Shown: positions 1 through 8,605, numbered from the stretch's first letter. The stretch: 64,000 nucleotides of DNA from Bombilactobacillus folatiphilus (GCF_023380265.1 NZ_CP093366.1:1302001-1366000), one strand, 5' to 3'. Notes: a model not told the origin generated them from the letters alone. A program made the numbers and translations.

Positions 1-893
1 ACTGTTTTATCAGGATTTAATCCCCGTGAAGCCCGATTAACAGCATTGGCTTGCTTTTGTGTAATCCGATAGCTGCCTGAAAATTTCCAATGCGTTTTGC
101 CACTACGTGCCGTTCCTGTTGCTTGATATATGCCCGGCTTAACTGGTAATGACTGTTGATCGAACGCAATCGGAATATTCGAATTAGGCGCAATCTGCTT
201 ATAAACTTGATCTGCCGTTACTGGTTTAAAGCCCATCCCAAATAGCTCTAACAAGCCACGACGCTTCAACGACATATGCACGGTAACATTCTTCATCAAC
301 CCCGGTTGATTATTCGACAAATTAACATTAATAAACGGTTTATGATTGACCGCTTCAGGCGTCACCCCATTTAAAACCAGTACCCCGCCAACTGGCTTAT
401 TATCCTCCGTAATCCAGACTGGCACTTTGAGTCCGGGCGCATTCGGAGTATTCAAATCATAGATATAAAAACCGCCTAACATCAAGCCCTTGAAGGAACG
501 CGCAGGCATGTGGACGTCAAACGCTACTTCTTTAGTCTTATTCGCACCTAACTTGACAACTTTAGAAGCTGTCATATCTTTGAACGCATAACGAAGATCA
601 TTATCCCCAGAGTTAACGACTTTCTGGTAAGTAATGCCACCTTGCGAAGTAGTGGAAGCATTCGTCGGGCGGACGCGCACACGCGTACTCATATCACTGA
701 AGTTAGTTAAAGACAAACGCATTTGGTACACTTTGTTCGGTTGAGCCACAATCTGAAAACGATCCGTGACATCCGAATCATTGATGATAGGCGTAACTGA
801 AATATTGCCGATATCCGCCTTGACATGCGTGGCTGTCCAAGCACTAGAGATCAACATCATAATACTAAGAATTAACAATCTGATTTTTTTCAT
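1..893 (-). CDS. DUF916/DUF3324 surface protein, C-terminus cut by window edge
   Basis: The 297 codons read from the ATG at 893 stay open to the window edge, so the C-terminus is missing. The N-terminus is a signal peptide (MKKIRLLILS, then a hydrophobic core and an Ala-rich cleavage region near residue 26). The mature part resembles the DUF916 beta-sandwich (start of mature protein IGNISVTP) followed by a DUF3324-type domain (VGGVLVLNGV). These proteins are known to bind WxL proteins and peptidoglycan at the cell surface, usually with a C-terminal membrane anchor that here would lie off the window. It is a paralogue of the next gene upstream and probably belongs to the same csc-like surface cluster. 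It has its own promoter embedded in the preceding terminator. Confidence 0.85.
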   Translation of the reverse strand, partial: MKKIRLLILSIMMLISSAWTATHVKADIGNISVTPIINDSDVTDRFQIVAQPNKVYQMRLSLTNFSDMSTRVRVRPTNASTTSQGGITYQKVVNSGDNDLRYAFKDMTASKVVKLGANKTKEVAFDVHMPARSFKGLMLGGFYIYDLNTPNAPGLKVPVWITEDNKPVGGVLVLNGVTPEAVNHKPFINVNLSNNQPGLMKNVTVHMSLKRRGLLELFGMGFKPVTADQVYKQIAPNSNIPIAFDQQSLPVKPGIYQATGTARSGKTHWKFSGSYRITQKQANAVNRASRGLNPDKT

Positions 894-926
894 AAATTCA
901 CCATAATCAAAACGATATACTATATG

Positions 927-955
927 ATTATACAAAAAAATGTGCACACTGTTAA
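927..955 (-). promoter_or_regulatory. Promoter of the truncated DUF916 gene, overlapping a terminator
   Basis: On the minus strand TTAACA (950-955) and TATAAT (927-932) are separated by exactly 17 nt. The spacer is the T-run and 3' arm of the terminator of the upstream DUF916 gene, so termination and re-initiation share the same bases. Confidence 0.6.
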
Positions 956-965
956 GTGCACACAT
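934..965 (-). terminator. Intrinsic terminator of DUF916 gene 2
   Basis: Arms GTGCAC/GTGCAC (941-947 and 956-962) with an 8-nt loop are followed on the minus strand by a run of seven T. It sits about 20 bp after the stop at 986. Confidence 0.7.
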
Positions 966-985
966 ATTTTTAGTCAATTAAATTC

Positions 986-2023
986 TTAATTTTGCTTCTT
1001 ATTATTCCGACGACCGAAGTAAATACCTAAGCCAAGCACTAATAACAAGACTAAGACCGCAATCAAGATCCAGAGCCAGAGATAGTTAGGCTTAATGCCA
1101 GACAACTTGTTGTACTTACCAGCATCTGCGGAAGTAATCGTAAAGTCTTTATCAACTACCCATGACTGTGTCTTATCACTAGAAGTCAACTTCACATGTA
1201 AATGATAGTTACCAGCTTGTAGCGGTGTACTACCCCAATCAATCAAGTAATCAAAATTGGAATTAGGAGCTGGAGACATTCCTGTTAAGGTAGCAGTCTT
1301 CTTAAATTTGTGGTCGTTAGGCCGTTTAGTAACAGTAGCTTTTGCATTAATATTACCATTAAAGCCCTTGACATAGTTTTGAAGATTTGCCTTGACGCCA
1401 CGTTGACCCTTACCAGAAGCATTAGCAAAAGCTGTAACCTGTCGTGCTCTAAACTTCGGTTGCATAGTCGAATTCTTATCTTGACGTACCTTCAAAGGCA
1501 CACCTTGGAAAAACTTATTCGTCAACAAAGTACCGTTTTTAGCAACCGTCTTATAAGCTTTCTCACCCTTAGCCGGCTGAACTCCAATACCACCCATTAA
1601 ATAACCCGAAAACCTCTTTTTAGGAATTTTGATTTGAAAGTTAACGTCAACTTCCTTACCAGCAGGTACGGAAACAGTTTGGACTCTAGGAGATACCAAA
1701 TTGGCTAGTTTAATCTTTAAAGAAGGGTCACTAACTTTTTTCTTACTATAACTATAAGTACCCCCATTATTAGTATAAGCTGTATTCACAGTAACCGTAT
1801 ATCGATGATCCTTAGTATCTTTATTAACCACGCTAATAGATATATTTTGCGTACTACCTGGAGTCCCAAAGATATCAATTTGTCCATTTTTAACAACTTG
1901 ATTACTACTATAATTGGGCCTAATTCCATAATTACCAACCGTAGCATGAAGTGGAACTGCCGTTATAAAGCTTATTCCAAATGCTGTTAGTAAAGCCATT
2001 AACATTTGCTTCAAATGATTCAT
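986..2023 (-). CDS. DUF916/DUF3324 WxL-binding membrane-anchored protein (CscA-like)
   Basis: A 345-residue protein with signal peptide (residues 1-27), a DUF916 domain (about 30-155, mature start VGNYGIRPNYSS), a DUF3324 domain (about 160-305) and one C-terminal transmembrane helix (about 316-338, YLWLWILIAVLVLL) followed by the basic tail GRRNNKKQN. This is the full usual architecture of the family, which tethers WxL proteins to the membrane and peptidoglycan outside the cell. SD GAGGTG lies 8 nt before the ATG. It sits between the WxL gene upstream and a truncated paralogue downstream, matching the csc clusters of lactobacilli. Each gene has its own terminator, so the cluster is not a simple operon. 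Confidence 0.88.
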   Translation of the reverse strand: MNHLKQMLMALLTAFGISFITAVPLHATVGNYGIRPNYSSNQVVKNGQIDIFGTPGSTQNISISVVNKDTKDHRYTVTVNTAYTNNGGTYSYSKKKVSDPSLKIKLANLVSPRVQTVSVPAGKEVDVNFQIKIPKKRFSGYLMGGIGVQPAKGEKAYKTVAKNGTLLTNKFFQGVPLKVRQDKNSTMQPKFRARQVTAFANASGKGQRGVKANLQNYVKGFNGNINAKATVTKRPNDHKFKKTATLTGMSPAPNSNFDYLIDWGSTPLQAGNYHLHVKLTSSDKTQSWVVDKDFTITSADAGKYNKLSGIKPNYLWLWILIAVLVLLLVLGLGIYFGRRNNKKQN

Positions 2024-2116
2024 ATTAACTGCACCTCAATAATTAAATTATACGTAAAACCACACTTAACAATCTTAATCTTTTCATATTAAAAGTCAAC
2101 AAGATATTTTATGTAC

Positions 2117-2144
2117 AAAAAAAGTGTCGCGAAAAACGACACTC
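2117..2144 (-). terminator. Intrinsic terminator of the WxL gene
   Basis: GTGTCG (2124-2129) and CGACAC (2137-2142) form a hairpin, followed on the minus strand by seven T. It is placed directly after the WxL stop at 2160. Confidence 0.75.
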
Positions 2145-2159
2145 CTAAAAATTATAAAA

Positions 2160-2915
2160 TTATTGAGCTGCAGCAGATAAATTCCAAGTAATTGGAGCTG
2201 TATATGCACCTGTATTAATACTCTTTGGTAAATTCATCCGAATTCCAGCGCTATGATCAAATTTGAATTGATCAGATCCACGTTTATTGTTTTCAGGAAC
2301 AACAATAAGAGGAGATGAAGTTGCAGCACCAGCGGATGCAATCACATTAGCATTTGATTGATAACCCATGTCAGACTGAACAGCTTTAGTAAAATCAAGT
2401 GCAAAGGCACCATTAGTAGCGGCATCAGCAGCAGTAGAACTACCAACAACATTACCATCTTTGCCTTCGAAGTTACCTAATTGAACTGAAACTGTGTAAC
2501 CAAAACTAGTTTCACCAGCACCAGAAGCTTGTGAAGCATCTGCAGGTAAATCAGCATTCACATCATTACGTGAATCTGAAACCTGTAAAACACCGTCGGA
2601 GTTACCATTATCACCCCAGTTTTGGTTGTTAGTTTCGCTCTTCAGATCACCATTATCTTGTAAATAAGCAAAATCAGCACCCTTAACAGCTGGATTGAAT
2701 GATAAATCAGGAACCTTATCTAAACTTAAAAATCCTGAAACAACTTTAACACTAGCAGTAGATGTAGCACTAGTTGAACCAGTTTTATCATCAATCTGAT
2801 CAGATGTGTTAGATGGTAAATCGTTACCAGCAGCACTTACGCTAGCAACAGGTGCAACAGCAGCTAAAGCAACAACAGCAGTTGCTACAGAAGCAAATAA
2901 TTTATTCATTTTCAT
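2160..2915 (-). CDS. WxL domain surface protein
   Basis: A 251-residue secreted protein. Residues 1-28 are a signal peptide ending in ASVSA. The C-terminus carries the WxL signature ITWNLSAAAQ, preceded about 120 residues earlier by the proximal tryptophan region (NQNWGDNG), which is the typical arrangement of the WxL cell-wall-binding domain. Such proteins attach non-covalently to peptidoglycan and partner DUF916 proteins, one of which is encoded immediately downstream. SD GGGGGGAT lies 6 nt before the ATG. At this length it is almost only a WxL domain, as in the CscB/CscC type, without a large adhesive region. Confidence 0.9.
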   Translation of the reverse strand: MKMNKLFASVATAVVALAAVAPVASVSAAGNDLPSNTSDQIDDKTGSTSATSTASVKVVSGFLSLDKVPDLSFNPAVKGADFAYLQDNGDLKSETNNQNWGDNGNSDGVLQVSDSRNDVNADLPADASQASGAGETSFGYTVSVQLGNFEGKDGNVVGSSTAADAATNGAFALDFTKAVQSDMGYQSNANVIASAGAATSSPLIVVPENNKRGSDQFKFDHSAGIRMNLPKSINTGAYTAPITWNLSAAAQ

Positions 2916-3027
2916 TGTTAAATCCCCCCAAAATATTTGAACTACATTTAATAAAATACAACTAATACAATACCACTTTTGTCAAAAGTTGCAAGAGCCT
3001 GTACCAAATAATAGTTTCACAACAAAA

Positions 3028-3492
3028 CTACTGTAAAGTACTCTTACTCTTTTTACAGTAACATAAACTTAATCCCAACAATAACGATGAGCCTAAAGCA
3101 ATGGCTCCATAATTAGTGGCATTACCCGTTTGTGGATAATTTGGTGAACCAACTACTTGTACTGCACCCGGATTATTACCACCCGTTTGTGGGTAGTCTA
3201 ATTTATCAAGTTTGGCACCCTGTTCACTAGCAACATTGGTCCCCTTGACAATGACGGAAGCAGTTGACGACTTAGTATTGGAATTAGTATCTTCTCCCCC
3301 TCGGCTGTAACCTTGAGTGACTGGCAGTGCTTGGGCAACTTCATTACCTTGATAATCATAGTCAGTACCTGCCCACATTGCTGTGGAATAAGCACCAATT
3401 ACAACTACAATCGTTGCCACAACTGCTACCAATAAACCAGTTACCTTACGCCAAGTGAGTCGCTTTGAACTTTTAGTTGTTTTATTCAACAA
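3028..3492 (-). CDS. Small sortase-anchored surface protein with YPQTG motif
   Basis: A 154-residue protein with an N-terminal hydrophobic signal/anchor (about 16-40, VTGLLVAVVATIVVVI) after a basic start, a Ser/Thr/Asn-rich middle and a sortase sorting signal at the C-terminus: NYPQTGNATN, a hydrophobic stretch (AIALGSSLLLGLSL) and a positive tail CKKSKS. The motif is YPQTG instead of LPxTG, and a second copy (DYPQTGGNN) lies about 20 residues earlier. The start is TTG at 3492 with AAAGGGG 6-7 nt upstream. Small LPxTG-like proteins are regular members of csc clusters, which fits the WxL and DUF916 genes downstream. Confidence 0.75.
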   Translation of the reverse strand: MLNKTTKSSKRLTWRKVTGLLVAVVATIVVVIGAYSTAMWAGTDYDYQGNEVAQALPVTQGYSRGGEDTNSNTKSSTASVIVKGTNVASEQGAKLDKLDYPQTGGNNPGAVQVVGSPNYPQTGNATNYGAIALGSSLLLGLSLCYCKKSKSTLQ

Positions 3493-3564
3493 TCACGACC
3501 CCTTTCGCAAGTTTGTAATCTCAATACACAAAGACAATATATCACTTTACAATATTAAGTTCAA

Positions 3565-5022
3565 TCAATTACTTGCTTTTTCAGCCTGAATAGTATCCAA
3601 GATATGTTGCCACTTTTGCCAAGAAGTTGCGGGAGAAAACGGGTCCACAGTATTATAAGCACCATCACTCAAGCGTTGTGCTAATTGATCATCTTGTAAG
3701 ATTTGGCTAACTTTTTGGGCCGCTAAGTCTATGTCGTCTTGTGGAACCAGATAACCATTTTGATCGTCCTGCACAATTTCACTAGGACCATAACGACAAT
3801 TATAACTAACCATCGGTACCCCATGACTATTAGCTTCCAATAAAGCTAGAGATAAACCTTCACTATAAGAAGTAACTAAAACCACGCGAGCACGGTCATA
3901 AATTGGAGCTAAATCAGAAACAATCCCTTTAAAACTGACATGATTTTGCAAATGCAAATCCTGTACCGTCTTATTAACTAACTCAGCTTCTTCTTTGACG
4001 GTAATGCCACCATAAACTTCTAAATGAGCTAACGGATCTTGTTTACGCACTTGCTTAAGTATTTTTAAAGCGTGCGTTACCTGTTTTTCAGGCGAAATTC
4101 GCGCCACCATCATAATTAAATGAGGATCACGCTGATCCATTTTTACTTGCGGTACACCAACTTGGCTATTACCACTAGGCATGGCTTGGACTTTTTCACC
4201 TAAATTCAAGCGTTGATTAATTTCTTGCTTCTCCCATTTGGTAGGACAAAAAATCAAATCAAATTGATCATTATGAGTCAAACCATAGTCATAATTATAA
4301 TTAAATGGTGCTGTCATAATATCAGCTTGCCACGAGTTCACAAATTGATTATGAATGTAAAAGCCCTTTTTAGCGGCTGTTTTCATCCGTGGCAAGCCTT
4401 GCGTACATTCCATCCGATCAGAGATAAATAAATTGTGCTCACCGTAATCTTCATTCAAACAATCATAAAAGAAGCCGTGCAAATCCCGAATATCCGTGAA
4501 AGTATATTTCTGATTACGAAATTTAATTTTGTATAAAACCACGCGCCCATTTTTGAAAACTTGTGTACAAAAACTGTGACCTTGATCGTTAAAAATTTCT
4601 TGTTTGGTGACTTGTCCATGCTGATCGTAAAAATATTTAATTGATAAAAAGCCCCGTGCATCATAGCCTTCTGCATAATTAGTCTGACTGCTATTAACAG
4701 TTGAAAAAGTGATCGAAACAATTTGCCCCGTATCAACATCAGCTCGTAACAAGGCTTGGCGACCATCTTCCGTCACCAACTGATAACCATTTTCGTTACT
4801 TTCTTGACCTAAACGCTGCACGATATGGTAACGATGCTGTTTGCAATAAGCTTGCACCGGATTAGCCTGATAAAAATCGGTATGATTCTGACCAAAGTAA
4901 TCAAAAATATTAATCACATCATCTAGTTGCACATCAAACTTACCCGGACCATCAGCCCAATTATTACGATACGAAATGGTGACAATTTTGGCAGGTTCTT
5001 GATGTTCATGAAAAAGCCGCAT
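3565..5022 (-). CDS. Family-4 glycosyltransferase, GtfA/TarM-like; 5' end interrupted
   Basis: The frame codes 485 residues with a DUF1975-like N-terminal half and a GT4 Rossmann domain: VARISPEKQ (nucleotide-sugar site), the EGLSLALLEANSHGVP stretch with its catalytic-type Glu, and NGYLVPQDD. Relatives add glucose or GlcNAc to poly(glycerol/ribitol-phosphate) wall polymers or to Ser-rich surface proteins. The ATG at 5022 has no SD and lacks the expected family N-terminus. An ATG at 5090 with a perfect AGGAGGT SD would supply it (MNFFLTGDLSNISAGIEH...), but a T8 tract (5078-5085) puts it one base out of frame; nine T would restore the gene. It may be phase-variable, slippage-expressed, inactive or a sequencing error. 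It lies next to the surface-protein cluster and may glycosylate wall material. Confidence 0.8.
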   Translation of the reverse strand: MRLFHEHQEPAKIVTISYRNNWADGPGKFDVQLDDVINIFDYFGQNHTDFYQANPVQAYCKQHRYHIVQRLGQESNENGYQLVTEDGRQALLRADVDTGQIVSITFSTVNSSQTNYAEGYDARGFLSIKYFYDQHGQVTKQEIFNDQGHSFCTQVFKNGRVVLYKIKFRNQKYTFTDIRDLHGFFYDCLNEDYGEHNLFISDRMECTQGLPRMKTAAKKGFYIHNQFVNSWQADIMTAPFNYNYDYGLTHNDQFDLIFCPTKWEKQEINQRLNLGEKVQAMPSGNSQVGVPQVKMDQRDPHLIMMVARISPEKQVTHALKILKQVRKQDPLAHLEVYGGITVKEEAELVNKTVQDLHLQNHVSFKGIVSDLAPIYDRARVVLVTSYSEGLSLALLEANSHGVPMVSYNCRYGPSEIVQDDQNGYLVPQDDIDLAAQKVSQILQDDQLAQRLSDGAYNTVDPFSPATSWQKWQHILDTIQAEKASN

Positions 5023-5075
5023 TCGCTTGATCTGCGAATGTTCAATTCCTGCTGAAATATTCGATAAATCTCCCG

Positions 5076-5110
5076 TTAAAAAAAATTCATGCCCAGATAC
5101 CTCCTTATTT
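5076..5110 (-). promoter_or_regulatory. Strong RBS and homopolymer frameshift site of the glycosyltransferase
   Basis: On the minus strand AAGGAGGT (about 5100-5107) precedes ATG at 5090-5088, which runs ATG AAT TTT TTT TAA and stops after four codons. The GT frame is open through this same region (codons for FFLTGDLSNISAGIEH) but has no start of its own. One extra T in the eight-T run (plus-strand A8, 5078-5085) fuses the two. Confidence 0.8.
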
Positions 5111-5182
5111 GTTTATTATAACAAATTCTTAAAGTTATTGATTTGGACTCAAAGATAGTATACTGAAAGTGAGGTGAACAAA

Positions 5183-5674
5183 ATGAAAATAACACGCAAT
5201 GGCGATGAGTTTTGTACTATCACTAATTTTCCAGAAGTGGGGCAAAAAATGCCCAATTTTACTGTGCGGAATTCTCAAAACAAAGCCGTGCAATTAACCG
5301 AGTTGTTAAATCAACCATTATTAATTAGTGTAGTACCCGATATTAACACAAGTGTCTGCAGTTTACAGACGAAGCAATTTAACCAAAAAATGGACGCGTA
5401 TCAAGGAATTAATTTTGTCACGATTTCTACCAATACTGTGGAAGATCAGGCCCAGTGGTGTGCTGCTGAAGGTGTCAAGCATATGCAATTATTATCTGAC
5501 GCACAGCAGGATTTTGGTCAAAAAACTAACTTACTCATGGCTGACAGTAAGCTGCTAGCACGCTCGGTATGGGTGATTGATCCAGATCGAACCGTCATTT
5601 ATCACGAAATTGTGCCCGAAATGACGCATGAACCCAATTACGACCAAGCTTTAGACCAGTTAAACCAAAACTAA
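5183..5674 (+). CDS. tpx: Thiol peroxidase (Tpx)
   Basis: A 163-residue atypical 2-Cys peroxiredoxin that reduces H2O2 and organic peroxides in the cytosol using thioredoxin. The peroxidatic cysteine lies in NTSVCSLQT (Tpx consensus T-P/S-V-C) and the resolving cysteine in QWCAAEGV, about 35 residues later. The C-terminal arginine motif region VWVIDPDRTVIYHEIVPEMTHEP is typical. The start is ATG at 5183: the SD GAGGTG (5171-5176) overlaps a possible in-frame GTG at 5174, which is therefore unlikely to be the start. It is single-gene, with a bidirectional terminator immediately after. Confidence 0.93.
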   Translation: MKITRNGDEFCTITNFPEVGQKMPNFTVRNSQNKAVQLTELLNQPLLISVVPDINTSVCSLQTKQFNQKMDAYQGINFVTISTNTVEDQAQWCAAEGVKHMQLLSDAQQDFGQKTNLLMADSKLLARSVWVIDPDRTVIYHEIVPEMTHEPNYDQALDQLNQN

Positions 5675-5706
5675 AATAGATCTTCTCATTTGAGAAGATC
5701 TATTTT
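5673..5706. terminator. Bidirectional terminator between tpx and the MFS gene
   Basis: A perfect 15-bp inverted repeat (5673-5687 and 5692-5706) with a 4-nt ATTT loop and flanking A/T runs on both sides. It serves the convergent genes tpx (+) and MFS (-). Confidence 0.85.
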
Positions 5707-5711
5707 ACATA

Positions 5712-6872
5712 TCATACTAATTGGCGGTTATTCCAGTAATTCCAAATCGTCATCAACACCATGCTACATCCCGCAACAACAAACAAAACTTTAAACGAGG
5801 AATGATCAATCACCAAACCACCAAATAATGGTCCAAGTGCGCGACCAACCGACGAAAAACCATTCACCAAACCTTGGCTGTGGCCCTTATCTGCTGGTGG
5901 CGTCCATTGATCAATAATGACGGGCACCGTTGGTACATAAATCGCTTCGCCAATCGTCAACAAAATCATGCCTAGATAAATAAAAATAATATTAGTACTC
6001 ATGATGGTGACAAAATAAGAAATTGATAAGAAGACTAAGCCAATGACAATTCGATGATACAGATTTTGAATAATCTGCGGGCGCCAAGTCAACAGCCACT
6101 GAACAGCAATGATAATAACACCATTGAGCGCCCATAATAAACTGTAAACCCGCAAAGCAAAGCCATTATCAATCAAATAAACTGAAAAATTGGATTCCCA
6201 CTGTGAATACATCGTCCAAACAATCACTAAAGTTAAAAAATTGACCGCAAACAAATGTTTGATATGATGCGTTGGAAGATGATGCGTGGTCGCATGTTTG
6301 GAAACGGGTTGTGTCTGATATTCCAACCGCTGTTTGGGAAAGCAAAAAAACTGTGTAAGAAAAGAAAATAAATAAATGGCGGCTGCTAAAACAAAAATGG
6401 GCACCACGGATTTTTTAAAAATTTCACTAATCAGCATTGTGCCAACAACTAAGCCTACATTTAAAACTAAATAAATCAGATTAAAAATTTTGGTGGTAGA
6501 CATTTTAGGAAATAGCGTTCCGTAAACATTGACAGCCGTATTGAGCCAACCAGTCGTCAAGCCAAAGGCCGTCAAGACAAATACATAACTGGGCCACCTC
6601 GTAAACACAATTCCCAATAAACAGACCACCAGACAAGCAGCCATACCAAATAAAGTCAAATAAAATTGGTTAAAGCGATCGTATAATTTGCCAGCTAACA
6701 TTGCGCCTAACACATTGGCCGCTGAAAAAAACATCAAACCTGTGCCAGCAACAGTTAAAGATTTATGCAAAATCGTATTGATATAAATCGTTGCCAACGG
6801 CCACATCATGCTATAAGCAGTTTCGTTCAAAAAGGCAACTAATAATAATGGTACCAAACGAATTTGTTTCAT
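5712..6872 (-). CDS. MFS transporter, 12-TM
   Basis: A 386-residue polytopic membrane protein with about 12 hydrophobic helices. The MFS loop 2-3 signature appears as GKLYDRFNQ (G-x-x-x-D-R motif A), and the second half has a related loop. The family moves small solutes or drugs by proton-coupled transport; the substrate cannot be told. SD GAGGAGG precedes the ATG at 6872. It is a single gene, convergent with tpx, and no adjacent regulator hints at its function. Confidence 0.8.
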   Translation of the reverse strand: MKQIRLVPLLLVAFLNETAYSMMWPLATIYINTILHKSLTVAGTGLMFFSAANVLGAMLAGKLYDRFNQFYLTLFGMAACLVVCLLGIVFTRWPSYVFVLTAFGLTTGWLNTAVNVYGTLFPKMSTTKIFNLIYLVLNVGLVVGTMLISEIFKKSVVPIFVLAAAIYLFSFLTQFFCFPKQRLEYQTQPVSKHATTHHLPTHHIKHLFAVNFLTLVIVWTMYSQWESNFSVYLIDNGFALRVYSLLWALNGVIIIAVQWLLTWRPQIIQNLYHRIVIGLVFLSISYFVTIMSTNIIFIYLGMILLTIGEAIYVPTVPVIIDQWTPPADKGHSQGLVNGFSSVGRALGPLFGGLVIDHSSFKVLFVVAGCSMVLMTIWNYWNNRQLV

Positions 6873-6939
6873 ATCAGCACCTCCTCATTAATTACCATCT
6901 TATAATAAGAAGACATCTAATGCTAACAGAAACAAAAAT

Positions 6940-6966
6940 AACCCTTTAACTAATTCAAGGATTATT
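6940..6966 (-). terminator. Terminator of the purine permease gene
   Basis: On the minus strand AATAATCCTT pairs with AAGGGTTATT (one G-U pair), followed by TTTTTG. It lies just after the stop at 6979. Confidence 0.65.
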
Positions 6967-6978
6967 GAAAATTAATTT

Positions 6979-8316
6979 TTAGTAATGCGCCAAATTCATC
7001 GCAATCAACAAGAACAAGAAAACAAAGAATGCAAGATACATAATCGGATGTACTTGACGCCATTTTTTCTCACAAACCATAATTAAAACGTACGACATCA
7101 CACCAAACGCAAAACCATAAGCAATATCGTAGAAGAATGGCATACCAATAATGGTGACAAACGCGGGAAAAGAGCTCTCAAACTTGCTCCAGTCAATTTG
7201 TCCCAAAGATGTGACCATATAAGAACCAACGATAATCATAATCGGCGCGGTCACTTGCGACGTCACAACCCCCAACAATGGCGAAAAGAACAGACTAGCT
7301 GCAAACAAAACTGCAACGGTCAAAGAAGTCAAACCAGTACGACCGCCAACCGCAATTCCGGTGGAAGATTCAACATAAGCTGCCGTAGGTGAACTACCAA
7401 AAATCGATGAACCCGTCATCGCAAAAGCGTCGCTGAGGAGTGTTTTGCTCAAACGTGGCGGTACTTTTTCACCCCGCTTAATAAAACCAGCCTGCTCGGC
7501 CAACCCCACAACTGTCCCCGTCGTATCAAAAAAAGCCACGAGGAAAAAGATTAAAATAACGGTAATCATTTGTGGTGTGAAGACATTAGGCAAATGAAAA
7601 ATAGCTTGCCCAAATGTTGGTTTGAGGCTTGGAACTGTGGCCACAATATGGTGAGGCATTTTGATTAAACCAGTACAAATCCCCACAACGGACGTGGCAG
7701 CCATACCTAACAAAAAGTTTGCCGGCACTTTTAACGTCACCAAAATCAAAGTAAAAACCAAACCAAAGATCGTCAACCAAACGGTCGGGTTATGAAAATC
7801 TGTAATCGTCAATAATGTCGACGAATCAGCTTTCAGCAAACCACCGTTTTGTAGACCGACAAACGCGACAAACAAACCAATTCCCGCTGCAATAGCCGAT
7901 TTAAGATCACTGGGAATATTGTTAATAATTTTTTCACGAATTTTAAACACGGTCACCAACATAAATAAAATGGACGCCACAAAAATTCCAGCTAATGCTG
8001 TTTGCCACGGAATTTTCATGCCCAAAACTACTGTATAAGCAAAAAAAGCGTTACTACCTAAAGATGGCGCAATCGCCACCGGATAATTGGCAATAAATGC
8101 GGTCGCCAAACAACCAACAATCGCTGCTAAGGCTGTTGCGACAAAAACTGCTCCCTTACTCATCCCCGCATCGCTCAAGACATTCGGATTGACAAATAAA
8201 ATATAAGACATTGCCATAAAAGTCGTGGTACCAGCAATAATTTCTTGTCGCACATTAGTCTTATTAGCACGCAGATCAAATGTTTTTTCCAATAAGTTAG
8301 TCGATGATTTACTCAA
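6979..8316 (-). CDS. AzgA/PbuG-type purine (guanine/hypoxanthine) permease
   Basis: A 445-residue NCS2-family membrane protein with the characteristic N-terminus of the AzgA branch: REIIAGTTTFMAMSYILFVNP, then APSLGSNAFFAY (conserved NAFFAY-type helix), FDTTGTVVGLAEQAG and GSSPTAAYVESSTGIAVGGRTG. These are proton symporters for adenine, guanine or hypoxanthine uptake. The start is TTG (8316) with SD GGAGG 7 nt upstream. Its promoter is a clear GTGACA-17-TATAAT about 45-75 bp upstream, which leaves a leader of only about 40 nt, too short for a purine riboswitch. Two A/T palindromes lie upstream of the promoter. Confidence 0.88.
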   Translation of the reverse strand: MSKSSTNLLEKTFDLRANKTNVRQEIIAGTTTFMAMSYILFVNPNVLSDAGMSKGAVFVATALAAIVGCLATAFIANYPVAIAPSLGSNAFFAYTVVLGMKIPWQTALAGIFVASILFMLVTVFKIREKIINNIPSDLKSAIAAGIGLFVAFVGLQNGGLLKADSSTLLTITDFHNPTVWLTIFGLVFTLILVTLKVPANFLLGMAATSVVGICTGLIKMPHHIVATVPSLKPTFGQAIFHLPNVFTPQMITVILIFFLVAFFDTTGTVVGLAEQAGFIKRGEKVPPRLSKTLLSDAFAMTGSSIFGSSPTAAYVESSTGIAVGGRTGLTSLTVAVLFAASLFFSPLLGVVTSQVTAPIMIIVGSYMVTSLGQIDWSKFESSFPAFVTIIGMPFFYDIAYGFAFGVMSYVLIMVCEKKWRQVHPIMYLAFFVFLFLLIAMNLAHY

Positions 8317-8361
8317 CGCTTATCCTCCAAAAGTTCATATATCATACTCAACACAAACTAT

Positions 8362-8390
8362 ATTATACTGATTACAGATTTAAATGTCAC
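8362..8390 (-). promoter_or_regulatory. Promoter of the purine permease gene
   Basis: The minus strand reads GTGACA (8385-8390), 17 nt, TATAAT (8362-8367). Transcription would start near 8355. Confidence 0.7.
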
Positions 8391-8409
8391 TATTTTGTGG
8401 ATATTAAGT

Positions 8410-8483
8410 TTGATATCAATTTATAATGTTCGTGTTTTATATCAATTGATATATTTGACACCGGTGTTATCATTTAATGTATT
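8410..8483. promoter_or_regulatory. A/T palindromes and candidate plus-strand promoter
   Basis: TTGATATCAA (8410-8419) and TATATCAATTGATATA (8438-8453) are perfect palindromes sharing the half-site ATCAA/TTGAT. Right after them TTGACA (8455-8460), 17 nt and TGTATT (8478-8483, 4/6 match) form a candidate rightward promoter. The palindromes are placed like operators between two divergent promoters. Confidence 0.4.
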
Positions 8484-8506
8484 GGTAGTCGTAAGGGAAT
8501 TCATAA

Positions 8507-8587
8507 ATGTTCATATTTTTTTCACAATTTGAGGTATTTTTATTCACAATTGCCATGTATTATAATCTTTGTAAGTTGATGAGATAG
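8507..8587 (+). CDS. Possible 26-residue hydrophobic peptide
   Basis: ATG at 8507 opens 26 codons ending in TAG. The peptide is hydrophobic and aromatic (MFIFFSQFEVFLF, then TIAMYYNLCKLMR) with a weak AAGGGAA SD about 9 nt upstream. It lies between a candidate rightward promoter and a strong rightward terminator, in a stretch with no other plus-strand gene. It could be a membrane-active small peptide, or chance coding in an untranslated RNA. I do not recognise it. Confidence 0.25.
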   Translation: MFIFFSQFEVFLFTIAMYYNLCKLMR

Positions 8588-8605
8588 CTAATATCTTTTC
8601 TTCTC

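Noticed and set aside
1310..1600. Plus-strand ORF inside the DUF916 gene, and similar opposite-frame ORFs elsewhere
   Set aside because: They lack SD sites and family features and lie fully within well-supported genes.
5712..6872. Specific drug name for the MFS carrier
   Set aside because: Only general MFS motifs are visible and there is no informative neighbour.
8317..8400. Purine riboswitch ahead of the purine permease
   Set aside because: The mapped promoter leaves only about 40 nt of leader and no purine aptamer core or terminator is visible there.
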